Positions 49,910 to 58,812 of a DNA stretch of 64,000 nt are shown piece after piece; within the stretch, counting starts at the first letter, position 1; each line of letters opens with the position of its first letter. The stretch comes from Hyphomicrobiaceae bacterium (GTDB taxonomy: Bacteria; Pseudomonadota; Alphaproteobacteria; Rhizobiales; Hyphomicrobiaceae): positions 62,001 through 126,000 of the forward strand of contig JACKJI010000001.1 of assembly GCA_020638035.1 (NCBI GenBank), read 5' to 3'. Below the pieces are notes generated by a model. It saw only the letters and a program-made list of their open reading frames with translations, did no database searches and was not told the origin of the DNA. The translations under genes were made by a program, and so were the position numbers.

Positions 49910-51466
49910 TCAGTGGCTCAAGAGCTTTTTCAGCTCATCGATCTCGTCGCGAAGCCGCGGATTGCCGGTAATCTCATTTTCGATCTTGCGGATTGCGTGC
50001 AAGACCGTCGTGTGATCGCGATTACCGAACCGGCGGCCGATCTCGGGCAGCGAACGCGCGGTGAGCTGCTTGGCGAGGTACATACCGATCTGGCGCGGCC
50101 ACACCACCGAGCGATGGCGGCGTTGCGACAGGAGATCCCCCTTCGACACGCCGAAATGCCGCGAGATGATACGCAAGATGTCCTCGATCTTGATCCGCCG
50201 CGGCTCGATGCCCTGCACCAGATCACGCACCACCGTCTCGGCGATGTCGAACGAGATCGGCGTGCGCATGTACTGCCAGTTGGCAAACAGCCGCGTAATC
50301 GCCCCCTCCAGTTCGCGGCCGTTCTCGGTCAGCCGCTCTGCCAGCAGGTTGATCACCTCGCCCGAAAGCTGGAAGGAACGATCGAGAGCCGCCTTCTCGG
50401 CGATCCGCTTCTCCAGCACCTTGACGCGCAGGTCATAGTCGAGACCGCCAAGCTCCGTGACGAGCCCGCGCTGCAACCGCGAACGCATGCGCTCGTTGAG
50501 CCTGTCGATGTGATTGGGCGCCCGAGCGGAGGCCACGACGACCTGCCGCCCACCGTCGAGCAGCGCATTGATGATGTGGTCGAACTCCTGCTCGGTCTTC
50601 TCGCCGTGCATGAACTCGAGGTCGTCGATCAGCAAGAGGTTGATCGAGCGGAACTTCTCCTTGAACGCCAGCGGATCGGAGCTGCGCAGGGCCTCCACGA
50701 ACTGGTAACGGAAGCGCTCGGCCGTCAGGTAAAGCACCTGCGCATCCGGATTGCGCTTCTTCACCTCCCAGGCGATTGCGTGCAGAAGATGCGTCTTGCC
50801 GAGCCCGACCGACGAATGGATGTAGAGTGGGTTGAAGGCTGGGCTCGACACCGTGACCGTTTCGGCAACCTGCGTGGCACCGGCATGCGCCAGCCGGTTC
50901 GAAGCACCGACAACGAAGGTATCGAACGTGTAGCGCGGATCGAGCGGTGAACCCTCGAAGCCGCCGACTTGGGTGCGGCCCGGCACCGGCGGCATGATTG
51001 CGTGCATCGCGGCGGCCGACAGCACACGCGCGCCTTCGGCTGGCTGACCCGCCTTCGCGTGTGCCGGCAGCTCACCCTCACGCACCACCGCATGAGCCTG
51101 CGACGGCGTGGTCTTGTTGGCGCTGCCGGGCTGGCGCAACAGCACCTCGACCCGCTCCGCACCCTTGAACTCGGCCTTGCAGCAGGCGAGCAATGCGTCC
51201 TCGTAGTGCGATTGGATCCAGTTGCGCAGGAACTTCACCGGCACCGACACTTGCACCGTCGCACCGTCGAAACTCTCGAACTCCATCGCATTGAACCAGC
51301 TCGTGAAAATGTCCTCGCCAAGCTGCGCGCGCAACATCGCGCGCACCTTGTGGCCACGACCTTCGACCGCCTGCTGGCCGCTATTGCCCTCGCTACGCGC
51401 CGGCGTCCGCTCGCCAGCACCTGCTTTCGCAATGATCTCCACGCCAAGCTTCTCGATGCTATCCAT
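49910..51466 (-). CDS. dnaA: Chromosomal replication initiator DnaA
   Basis: 518 residues. Domain I near 38-100 (VRAMLRAQLGEDIFTSWFNA), a variable linker, then AAA+ domain with Walker A SSVGLGKTHLLHAIAW and Walker B LLIDDLEFMHGE. C-terminal DNA-binding domain with the DnaA signature GNRDHTTVLHAIRKIE. It unwinds oriC. The long acidic/Pro-rich linker is common in this class. Confidence 0.97.
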   Translation of the reverse strand: MDSIEKLGVEIIAKAGAGERTPARSEGNSGQQAVEGRGHKVRAMLRAQLGEDIFTSWFNAMEFESFDGATVQVSVPVKFLRNWIQSHYEDALLACCKAEFKGAERVEVLLRQPGSANKTTPSQAHAVVREGELPAHAKAGQPAEGARVLSAAAMHAIMPPVPGRTQVGGFEGSPLDPRYTFDTFVVGASNRLAHAGATQVAETVTVSSPAFNPLYIHSSVGLGKTHLLHAIAWEVKKRNPDAQVLYLTAERFRYQFVEALRSSDPLAFKEKFRSINLLLIDDLEFMHGEKTEQEFDHIINALLDGGRQVVVASARAPNHIDRLNERMRSRLQRGLVTELGGLDYDLRVKVLEKRIAEKAALDRSFQLSGEVINLLAERLTENGRELEGAITRLFANWQYMRTPISFDIAETVVRDLVQGIEPRRIKIEDILRIISRHFGVSKGDLLSQRRHRSVVWPRQIGMYLAKQLTARSLPEIGRRFGNRDHTTVLHAIRKIENEITGNPRLRDEIDELKKLLSH

Positions 51467-51589
51467 AGTACTTGCCCCCTGAACTCGCTGAACCCGCCCG
51501 CCTCACCTGTCGTTGGACAAAAGCAACCCCTTCGCGCCCGACCCCTCGAGCGGCGTTGCAATCGCCAACAGACCCTGCGTTGCGGTGCC

Positions 51590-52033
51590 CTATCCTTGCA
51601 CCCAGGGAAGCCCGGCGACCTTCCAGCCGCTTGCGCTTCCCCTATGTCGGAGCGGATCGAGCGGACCCTCGAATCCCTCCGTCACGTTCCGGCAGCGGGT
51701 GTAGCCCACCTCTGCCAATGCCTGTGCCGCCATCCGGCTGCGCCCACCTGACCGGCAAATGAGGAAAATCTCCGCATCCTTCGCCACGCCAGCCGCCTCG
51801 AGCAACACCGACACTTCCCGAACAAACTGCGGATTGATCCGGTTGTCGGGAAACGTCTGCCACTCGACGGTGAGGAGTTGCTTGCCGATCCCGCTAAGAT
51901 CCGGCATCCCCACAAACGCCCACTCCGAACGCGTCCTGCAATCGATCATGACCGACTCCGGATCAACCTTGAGCCGCGACCACACCTCGACGACGGGCAC
52001 ATTCTCGATGTGCACAGTACTGCCGGAGTTCAC
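51590..52033 (-). CDS. Rhodanese-like domain protein
   Basis: About 147 residues, a single rhodanese domain. Conserved SVMIDCRTRSEWAFVGMPDL and the active-site loop LICRSGGRS (persulfide cysteine). GTG at 52033 has GGAGG 8 bases upstream; a GTG five codons earlier (52048) is possible. A sulfurtransferase or sulfide sensor role is typical; the substrate is unknown. Confidence 0.85.
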   Translation of the reverse strand: MNSGSTVHIENVPVVEVWSRLKVDPESVMIDCRTRSEWAFVGMPDLSGIGKQLLTVEWQTFPDNRINPQFVREVSVLLEAAGVAKDAEIFLICRSGGRSRMAAQALAEVGYTRCRNVTEGFEGPLDPLRHRGSASGWKVAGLPWVQG

Positions 52034-52407
52034 GTTTTCTGCCTCCACCTCACGTGTACTCCGCGGTCTGCCTCACCCCAGAGCACCTCACGAACCCGCG
52101 TCACGGCAAGGCATCCGCACGAGCCGGCCGGACCATCGCAAGATACTCTGCAGCGACCCAGGCTGACCGCCAAGTCGCCGCACTTGCTACTCAAGTTGTA
52201 CAGATTTCTGACGCCTACACGACGACGCAACACGCGCTAACGGCACCTGCTGAAAGGGACATGACCGTCGAGCCCAACGCGCTCACTCACAGCTTGTCCG
52301 CAGGTCCGTGCTGAGGAGATTAATAAACCGTTAAGCGCCGCCGACGCAAGCGTCCCGGCGACCTCAAGAAAAGCCCGGAAAATCGGCACTTCTCGACTCT
52401 TTCACAA

Positions 52408-52423
52408 TCCACAGAACTGTGGA
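52408..52423. promoter_or_regulatory. Inverted DnaA-box-like pair, possible origin element
   Basis: A palindrome TCCACAG-AA-CTGTGGA (52408-52423) places two DnaA-box-like nonamers, CAATCCACA and the complement TTCTCCACA, head to head. It lies between the rhodanese gene and rpsT, about 1 kb upstream of dnaA. AT-rich sequence (52318-52335) is nearby. This is weak as an oriC call: only two imperfect boxes are visible. Confidence 0.35.
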
Positions 52424-52474
52424 GAATCCCCTTGAGACCGTTGGAAAAACTGGGTCTCCAAGAGCTCAAAACAC

Positions 52475-52520
52475 GACGGGCGGCAACCGTCCTTGACGGT
52501 GCCGCCCGTGTCGCTTTTTT
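52475..52520. terminator. Bidirectional terminator between the rhodanese gene and rpsT
   Basis: Long GC-rich stem: 52475-52491 pairs with 52495-52512 around a 3-base loop. Six T residues follow on the plus strand (52515-52520), and four A residues precede it (T on the minus strand), so it should stop rpsT transcription. The rest of the 52034-52715 interval shows no gene. Confidence 0.8.
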
Positions 52521-52715
52521 CTCCCTCGCCCCACATCGGCAAACCGCGTGGGCGGCCACCCGACCAGGGCTGTCATCGCGCTCCCACCATTGAATCCGTC
52601 ACTTATGACCGTTCAACTCGGGTCCGCCGCCGTTCAGTCGCTGCACTTGATCGTTGCGAACAGATCACACACGAAGTGCTCAGCGCGTCCAGCGGTGATG
52701 CGCAGGCAGGGGTAA

Positions 52716-52982
52716 TTAGTCGGCCATTGCGCTGACGCGCGCCGTGAGACGCGACACCTTACGGCTCGCGGTGCGCTTATGCAGGATGCCCTTCTGTGCG
52801 GTCCGCACCAGCACAGGCTCCACATCCTTGAGCGCCGCGACGGCCGCGGACTTGTCGCCGGCCTGAATGGCCTCTTCGACCTTGCGGACCTCGGTGCGCA
52901 TGCGCGTGCGGCGCGCCTTGTTGACCTCGGTGCTCTTGCTGATCTTGCGAACGGCCTTCTTGGCCGACTTCGTATTCGCCAT
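52716..52982 (-). CDS. rpsT: 30S ribosomal protein S20
   Basis: 88 residues, highly basic: [38 protein letters not shown], then [20 protein letters not shown]. Exact S20 pattern and length. Monocistronic, with a terminator downstream. Confidence 0.97.
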   Translation of the reverse strand: MANTKSAKKAVRKISKSTEVNKARRTRMRTEVRKVEEAIQAGDKSAAVAALKDVEPVLVRTAQKGILHKRTASRKVSRLTARVSAMAD

Positions 52983-53216
52983 CGTGTGGCTCCTTGGCTG
53001 GTATGAGTCTTGCCTCCTCGCCAGGGATATCAGCGGGTTGAACCGTCGCGATACACCGAGCCCGGGCACAAACACGGCTGCCGCCCGGGACGGTGGTCCC
53101 GAGCGGCAAGGTGCCGTTCCTATACTGGCCACGCCAGCGCCGGTCAACGGCCCCCGTCGAAATATCGCGATTTTCGGGCGTTTTGGCCCGACCATGCCAG
53201 TCAAGGAGATAAGATC

Positions 53217-53636
53217 ATGGCCAGTGGCCAGCATCACGAGCAGATGACCGAGACCCCGCCGCCCATGCCGTCGGAGCGCTCAACCGGCATCGTGTTTACC
53301 GTCGTCCTCTCCCTGGCCGCCGTATTGCTGCGCCACATCCCCGCGGCCGCCCTGCTTTGCGCTGTCGTAGCCGCGGCCATGCTGGCGACCGCACTCCTGC
53401 GCCCCACACTGCTCGGCCCCCTCAACCGAGCCTGGTTCCAGCTTGCGCTTCTGCTCAACCGCATCGTCAGCCCGGTCGTGATGTTCATCCTCTATGCGAT
53501 CGTCATCGTGCCAGCCGGCCTGATTATGCAGACCCGGCGCGACCCCCTGATCGCCAGGGCGCGCGGCACCCGCGACAGCTACTGGATCGATCGGGCGGGC
53601 GGACCGCCACAAACGGGCATGCGTGACCAGTTCTGA
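53217..53636 (+). CDS. SxtJ-like membrane protein
   Basis: 139 residues, three hydrophobic segments ([55 protein letters not shown]) and a basic C-terminal tail ([10 protein letters not shown]). This resembles the SxtJ family that accompanies NodU/SxtI-type carbamoyltransferases. ATG 53217 follows AAGGAG (53203-53208). Confidence 0.72.
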   Translation: MASGQHHEQMTETPPPMPSERSTGIVFTVVLSLAAVLLRHIPAAALLCAVVAAAMLATALLRPTLLGPLNRAWFQLALLLNRIVSPVVMFILYAIVIVPAGLIMQTRRDPLIARARGTRDSYWIDRAGGPPQTGMRDQF

Positions 53637-53796
53637 CACGCCGCCCGCTGTCCAGCGCGCCGGACTGGGACACCAATGCCGAAAAATCGCCTGCCCGGCC
53701 GTGGCACCTGGCTTGCTTCTGAGATGAGCAACGAAACCCGGCTCCCAGCGCGCCGCCCCGCCTAGGCCCGCTGTTCACCCCAACCGAGGAACCACG

Positions 53797-53949
53797 ATGC
53801 TGTCCGTGTTGAAGGATCTCGCGCGTTACATGAGCGTCCGCAAGAAGTGGTGGCTGTTTCCGATCATCGCCATGCTGGTCCTGATCGGCGGCTTGCTCGT
53901 CCTCGCCAAGGGCTCAGCCGTGGCACCCTTCATCTACACCGTCTTCTGA
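53797..53949 (+). CDS. DUF5989-like 50-residue membrane peptide
   Basis: 50 residues, too short for ordinary calling: an N-terminal amphipathic part (MLSVLKDLARYMSVRKKWWL) and one transmembrane helix (FPIIAMLVLIGGLLVLA), ending APFIYTVF. It matches the pattern of SxtK/DUF5989 peptides next to carbamoyltransferases. Lies 21 bases before the carbamoyltransferase gene. Confidence 0.75.
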   Translation: MLSVLKDLARYMSVRKKWWLFPIIAMLVLIGGLLVLAKGSAVAPFIYTVF

Positions 53950-53970
53950 ACCAGGGAAGGAGCGGCAGCT

Positions 53971-55815
53971 GTGCGTATTCTCGGCATCTCGGCGTTCTAT
54001 CACGATAGCGCAGCCGCCCTCATCGTCGACGGGCGGCCTGTAGCCGCCGCCCAGGAGGAGCGCTTCACGCGCGTCAAGCACGACAACCGCTTCCCCGAGC
54101 ACGCCATCCGCTATTGCCTCGATGAAGCCGGCTTGACGCTCGACGACATCGACCACGTCGCCTTCTTCGAAAAGCCGCTGCTGAAATTCGAGCGGCTCCT
54201 GGAAACCTATCTGGCGACCGCGCCGCACGGGTTCTCCTCCTTCCGCATGGCGATGCCGCTATGGATCAAGGACAAGCTGTTCCAGAAGCCGGGGCTCGTC
54301 ACGGCGTTGAAGCCATTCGCACCATCCGGAGCCGGCATCGAGGACAAGTTGCTCTTTGCTGAGCATCACGAGAGCCATGCCGCGTCGACCTATTATGCCT
54401 CGCCTTTCGACGAAGCCGTTGTCCTGACCATGGACGGCGTCGGCGAGTGGGCCACCTCTTCGGTCGCAATCGGACGCGGCCAGACGCTGACAACGGTGAA
54501 GGAAATCCACTGGCCGCATTCACTTGGCCTGCTCTATTCGGCCTTCACCTACTACACCGGCTTTCGCGTCAACTCGGGCGAGTACAAGGTGATGGGCCTT
54601 GCGCCCTATGGCGTGCCGCGTTTCGCCGATCTCATCCGCAAGCACCTGATCGACATCCGCCCCGACGGCTCGTTCTGGCTCGACCAGCGCTATTTCGACT
54701 ATGCCACCGGCCTCACCATGACGACCCGGCGGTTCCACGAGTTGTTTGGCGGCAATCCGCGTGATCCTGATGCTCCTCTCACCCAGCGCGATATGGATCT
54801 CGCGGCCTCCGTCCAACTCGTCACCGAGGAGGTGATGCAGCTTATCGTGCGCGACCTTAGCCGCACCTACGACATCGATAATCTCTGCCTCGCCGGGGGC
54901 GTCGCACTCAATTGCGTGGCCAACGGCAAGCTGCTGCGCGACGGCGCCTTCAAGAGCATTTTCGTACAACCCGCCGCAGGCGATGCAGGTGGCGCGCTCG
55001 GTGCGGCACTGGCCGCTCATGCACGCCACGCCCTCGGTGAGCGACCGGCACTACAGCCCGGCGAAATGGACACGCTGCAAGGCTCGTATCTCGGCCCGGC
55101 CTTCGCGCAGGACGAGATTGCCAGCCGCCTCGAACGGGCCGGCGCACGCTTCACGGTGCTCGATGACGATCAGCTTCTCGACCGGACGGTCGACAGCCTC
55201 GACAGAGGCGATGCCGTCGGCTGGTTCCAGGGACGCATGGAGTTCGGCCCGCGCGCGCTTGGCAACCGCTCGATCCTGGGCGACCCGCGCAAGCCCGACA
55301 TGCAGAAGAATCTCAATCTCAAGATCAAGTTCCGCGAAAGCTTCCGCCCGTTCGCGCCATCGGTTCTTGCCGAGGATGCAGCGGATTACTTCGAGCTGGA
55401 CGAGGCAAGCCCCTACATGCTGATGGTGGCAGATGTGAAGCGCAACCGCCGGGTCCACCTGACGTCAGAGCAAAAGCAATTGTTCGGGATCGACCAGCTC
55501 AACGTTCCACGCTCCGACATCCCGGCCGTGACGCACGTCGACTATTCTGCGCGCATCCAGACCGTCCACGCCGAGACCAATCCGCGCTATCACGCACTCA
55601 TTTCCCACTTCAAGAAGCGCACCGGCTGCGGCGTCCTCGTCAACACGTCTTTCAATGTCCGCGGCGAGCCGATCGTGTGCATGCCTGAAGATGCATTCCG
55701 CTGCTTCATGGGCACCGGCATGGAGACTCTGGCGGTTGGCAACTGCCTTCTCGACAAATCTGCCCAGAATCCGGATCTGGCGACCGATTATCGCTCCGCG
55801 TTCGCCCCTGACTGA
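53971..55815 (+). CDS. Carbamoyltransferase, NodU/SxtI family
   Basis: 614 residues. N-terminal Kae1-like domain: ILGISAFYHDSAAALIVDGR, AEHHESHAASTYY with metal-binding His, and VLTMDGVGEWATSS; then GGVALNCVANGKLL and a PAAGDAGGALGAAL segment. C-terminal domain: RMEFGPRALGNRSILGDPR. It transfers a carbamoyl group from carbamoyl phosphate to a small molecule or glycan. GTG start after GGAAGGAG. The SxtJ- and DUF5989-like neighbours form a recurring cassette; the acceptor here is unknown. Confidence 0.85.
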   Translation: MRILGISAFYHDSAAALIVDGRPVAAAQEERFTRVKHDNRFPEHAIRYCLDEAGLTLDDIDHVAFFEKPLLKFERLLETYLATAPHGFSSFRMAMPLWIKDKLFQKPGLVTALKPFAPSGAGIEDKLLFAEHHESHAASTYYASPFDEAVVLTMDGVGEWATSSVAIGRGQTLTTVKEIHWPHSLGLLYSAFTYYTGFRVNSGEYKVMGLAPYGVPRFADLIRKHLIDIRPDGSFWLDQRYFDYATGLTMTTRRFHELFGGNPRDPDAPLTQRDMDLAASVQLVTEEVMQLIVRDLSRTYDIDNLCLAGGVALNCVANGKLLRDGAFKSIFVQPAAGDAGGALGAALAAHARHALGERPALQPGEMDTLQGSYLGPAFAQDEIASRLERAGARFTVLDDDQLLDRTVDSLDRGDAVGWFQGRMEFGPRALGNRSILGDPRKPDMQKNLNLKIKFRESFRPFAPSVLAEDAADYFELDEASPYMLMVADVKRNRRVHLTSEQKQLFGIDQLNVPRSDIPAVTHVDYSARIQTVHAETNPRYHALISHFKKRTGCGVLVNTSFNVRGEPIVCMPEDAFRCFMGTGMETLAVGNCLLDKSAQNPDLATDYRSAFAPD

Positions 55816-56026
55816 AAAGCGCGCTGAATTGCGCACCAGAGGCTTTGCTCACAAGGCCTCAAACGGGCTGCTGTCAAGATCGCGGAATACGCTCGGCGTC
55901 CGTTGCAGATTGTAGAGGACTTCGCGATCACGATACTGGACTTCCGCCCCGAGCTTTGCGTTAACAGCGCATGCACGCATGCGCCGCCTATCGTGGTGGC
56001 TGCGGCGAAGATCGGAGGTCGAGGCC

Positions 56027-56629
56027 ATGCCTTCCATTCTCATGTGGGGACTAGCATTCACGCTCAGTCTGGTGCTGATGCTCGTAACGGCTGCGGCCGG
56101 AAAGCCGATGACGCATCTCGCCGTCGCTGTGTTGATTTGCCTCGGGATTGCATTCGTCGGCATTCTGGAGAATCAAAAGCTTCGCCGCGCCGGTGCGGCG
56201 AAAGCCGAGATTGCCGCGGCTACCTCGCGCAACATGGGCTTCATCTACATCTGGGCCGCGACGATCATTGCGCTCACCTACATGACCCTGCTGTCTTGGC
56301 ACGAATGGTGGCACTGGTTCCTCGGCTTTGCGCTCGTCGGCACGGCATGCATCTTCTATTCGAACACCGTGTCGCGCGATGCCGCCCAGGGTAGTGTCGA
56401 CGATACATTGCTCTCGATCGGCAATAAGCTGACATGGTTGCAGCTCGTGGGCGTTATCATCGCCATCGTCGGCATGCTGATCGACGGCAAGCTGATGCGC
56501 TACCTCAACCCTAAATTGATGGACTGGGCTGCCCAGAATACATTTTTCGCCGGCGCGGTCGGCCTGGCGATCCTGTCCGCCTATGCGTTATGGGCATCGC
56601 GCAATGATAGTCGTGGCACCGCTGCCTGA
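56027..56629 (+). CDS. Membrane protein, unknown function (paralog A)
   Basis: 200 residues, about six transmembrane segments. It shares with the next gene the pattern MGFIYIWAATIIALTYMTLL, a W-H-x-W region, and DWAAQNTFFAGAVGLAIL, which aligns with DWAANHIFMAGGLAIIVV in the neighbour. Start ATG 56027 with GGAGG upstream. No family recognised. Confidence 0.68.
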   Translation: MPSILMWGLAFTLSLVLMLVTAAAGKPMTHLAVAVLICLGIAFVGILENQKLRRAGAAKAEIAAATSRNMGFIYIWAATIIALTYMTLLSWHEWWHWFLGFALVGTACIFYSNTVSRDAAQGSVDDTLLSIGNKLTWLQLVGVIIAIVGMLIDGKLMRYLNPKLMDWAAQNTFFAGAVGLAILSAYALWASRNDSRGTAA

Positions 56630-56711
56630 CGGGCAAACTTCTGCTAACAGGGCCCCGCCTGGTCATCCGCGCGGCCGGTGCTCCGCGTTGTGACAAGTTT
56701 AGGGAACCCGA

Positions 56712-57314
56712 ATGCCGGCAAAGCCCCTTAGCACAGCCACTGCGGCGTTGCTCATAGCAGCGATCGTCGCCATGAGCGCAGCGGCAGCCCTCGATCATCG
56801 CCTTGCTTCGATGATCGCCGCCGCCGTCGCGTGTCTGACACTGATATTTGCCGCCGTAGCGCTCCACGGTCGCCATAACGCGAGTGTCGACGGCAAGGAT
56901 CAACAGCACATCGCTGCAAGCGACAGCGCACGACTGATGGGCATCGTCTATGGCTGGGGCGGACTAGCGATGTTGTCGATCTATCAGCTCTCCGGCCTTT
57001 CATGGCGGCACGGCTGGCAGTACGGCAGCGGCATGCTGCTGATCGCCGCCGGCCTGTTCCTGCTGGCACGCGCACTCGGCGATCAGCACTCGCGCATGTC
57101 GACACCACGTCTGCGCGACCTCACCGCACTCGTTGCCGGTGTCCAGGCTGTCGCAGCGGCAATCGCGCTGGCGATCCTCGTCTACAGCGGCAAGCTGGCA
57201 ACGCCCAAAGGCGACTGGGCCGCCAACCACATCTTCATGGCCGGCGGCCTCGCCATCATCGTCGTCTCCGCTCTCGCCGTCGTCACACACCGTCGCCTGC
57301 GCCGCGAAGCCTGA
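56712..57314 (+). CDS. Membrane protein, unknown function (paralog B)
   Basis: 200 residues, the same length and layout as the preceding gene: MGIVYGWGGLAMLSIYQLSG, LSWRHGWQYGSGMLL and DWAANHIFMAGG. Probably a tandem duplication. It is convergent with the enoyl-CoA hydratase gene. No function assigned. Confidence 0.68.
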   Translation: MPAKPLSTATAALLIAAIVAMSAAAALDHRLASMIAAAVACLTLIFAAVALHGRHNASVDGKDQQHIAASDSARLMGIVYGWGGLAMLSIYQLSGLSWRHGWQYGSGMLLIAAGLFLLARALGDQHSRMSTPRLRDLTALVAGVQAVAAAIALAILVYSGKLATPKGDWAANHIFMAGGLAIIVVSALAVVTHRRLRREA

Positions 57315-57369
57315 CACACAGGATGCGACGGCGTGTGGTGACACCCGAAAGCGCGCTATCGGCAGCCAC

Positions 57370-58143
57370 TCAGCGGTGCTTGAACTCGGGCTTGCGCTTG
57401 TCGACGAACGCCGCCATGCCCTCTTTCTGATCTTCCGTCGCGAACATAGCGTGGAACACCCGCCGCTCGAAGCGCACGCCCTCAGAGAGCGTGGTCTCGT
57501 AGGCCCGGTTGATCGTCTCCTTGGTCATCATGACCGCGGGCAGGGACATTGCAGCGATCTTACCGGCCGCCTTGAGGGCCTCGCCCAACAGATCCGCTGC
57601 CGGCACGACACGTGACACCAGCCCGGCGCGCTCGGCCTCCGCTGCATCCATCATGCGACCGGTCAGACACATCTCCATCGCCTTCGACTTGCCGACGAAG
57701 CGTGTCAGCCGCTGCGTGCCGCCGGCGCCAGGCATGATGCCGAGCGTGATCTCGGGCTGACCGAACTTGGCGGTGTCAGCCGCAATGATGAAGTCGCACA
57801 TCATCGCAAGCTCACAGCCACCGCCCAGCGCAAAGCCGGCAACCGCGGCGATCACAGGCTTGCGGGTGCGTGTGATGCGCTCCCAGCTGGAAATGAAGTC
57901 CTCGCCATAAACGTCGGTATAGCTTTTCGAGGCCATCTCCTTGATGTCGGCGCCGGCCGCGAACGCCTTCTCCGAACCGGTAATGACGATGGCGCCGATG
58001 CCGGCGTCCGCCTCGAAAGCGTCGAGCGCCGTATTCACCTCGGCGACGAGCGCGCTGTTCAGCGCATTGAGCGCCTTTGGCCGGTTAAGGGTGATGATAC
58101 CGACGCGATCCTTCGTCTCGACAACGATGTTCTCAAAGTCCAT
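57370..58143 (-). CDS. Enoyl-CoA hydratase
   Basis: 257 residues, crotonase fold. [20 protein letters not shown]; oxyanion-hole segments [11 protein letters not shown] and [18 protein letters not shown]; catalytic Glu in the [20 protein letters not shown] segment. Beta-oxidation or related CoA chemistry. Start ATG 58143 gives an 8-base spacing to GGAG; an ATG two codons upstream is also possible. Confidence 0.93.
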   Translation of the reverse strand: MDFENIVVETKDRVGIITLNRPKALNALNSALVAEVNTALDAFEADAGIGAIVITGSEKAFAAGADIKEMASKSYTDVYGEDFISSWERITRTRKPVIAAVAGFALGGGCELAMMCDFIIAADTAKFGQPEITLGIMPGAGGTQRLTRFVGKSKAMEMCLTGRMMDAAEAERAGLVSRVVPAADLLGEALKAAGKIAAMSLPAVMMTKETINRAYETTLSEGVRFERRVFHAMFATEDQKEGMAAFVDKRKPEFKHR

Positions 58144-58240
58144 GCTCATGTCTCCGGTTATTGATCTTGTGGGGCAGCCCGTCACAAGGGCTCAGGGCAG
58201 CCCTTAGTCTACCGCCGAATTGCCTGCCAGGGAGCCGCCG

Positions 58241-58510
58241 ATGTTCCGCCGCTTGTTCTATCTTGTCCTTCTCACCATCCTCGCCGCTGCCGGCTCGTTC
58301 AGCGCCTATCTGCTGCACGACCACGCCCTTACCTGGTGGGCATGCAAGAACGAATGGGGACTATGCTTTGCCGATGCCGCCGACCCGATCGCCAGGGCCG
58401 CACCGATGGGCATTCCGCTTGCTTACGCTGCAATCACTCTGGTGCTGTCCTTGCTCGCTCTGAAGGCGTTGTGGGGCGTCCTGCGGCCGGCACGCCGACG
58501 CTTTGCCTGA
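58241..58510 (+). CDS. Small two-helix membrane protein, unknown
   Basis: 89 residues, two transmembrane segments (LFYLVLLTILAAAGSFSAYL; IPLAYAAITLVLSLLALKAL). CKNEWGLCFADAAD lies between them, with two cysteines. AGGGAG precedes the ATG. Divergent from the enoyl-CoA hydratase gene by about 97 bases. No family recognised. Confidence 0.6.
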   Translation: MFRRLFYLVLLTILAAAGSFSAYLLHDHALTWWACKNEWGLCFADAADPIARAAPMGIPLAYAAITLVLSLLALKALWGVLRPARRRFA

Positions 58511-58812
58511 TATCGCGCCATCCGTCGCACAGCCCCAAATGTTCCGTTGGTTCTGCCAGAGCGCGCGGCAAAGCGATCTGACCCAACCAGCAGCGCCCTG
58601 ATCCAGTCTCTATCGCATGTTCTGAGACAACCCGGCGACCACGACATTGGATGATGATCGAGCCCGCGCTGCCGCGCGGAGTGGCGGGGGGAGGGCACGC
58701 CAGGCTTGCGACAATTGAACGCACAGGTCGGCATGCTCAATGCCTGCCATGCAGCGGCCAGGAGCGCCGTGCACCTGACACTGAGCCAGTACCCTCTCCG
58801 GCGGCACCCGTA
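58511..58812. other. Intergenic, no gene seen
   Basis: About 300 bases between convergent genes; GC-rich with no recognised coding or RNA feature. Confidence 0.35.
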
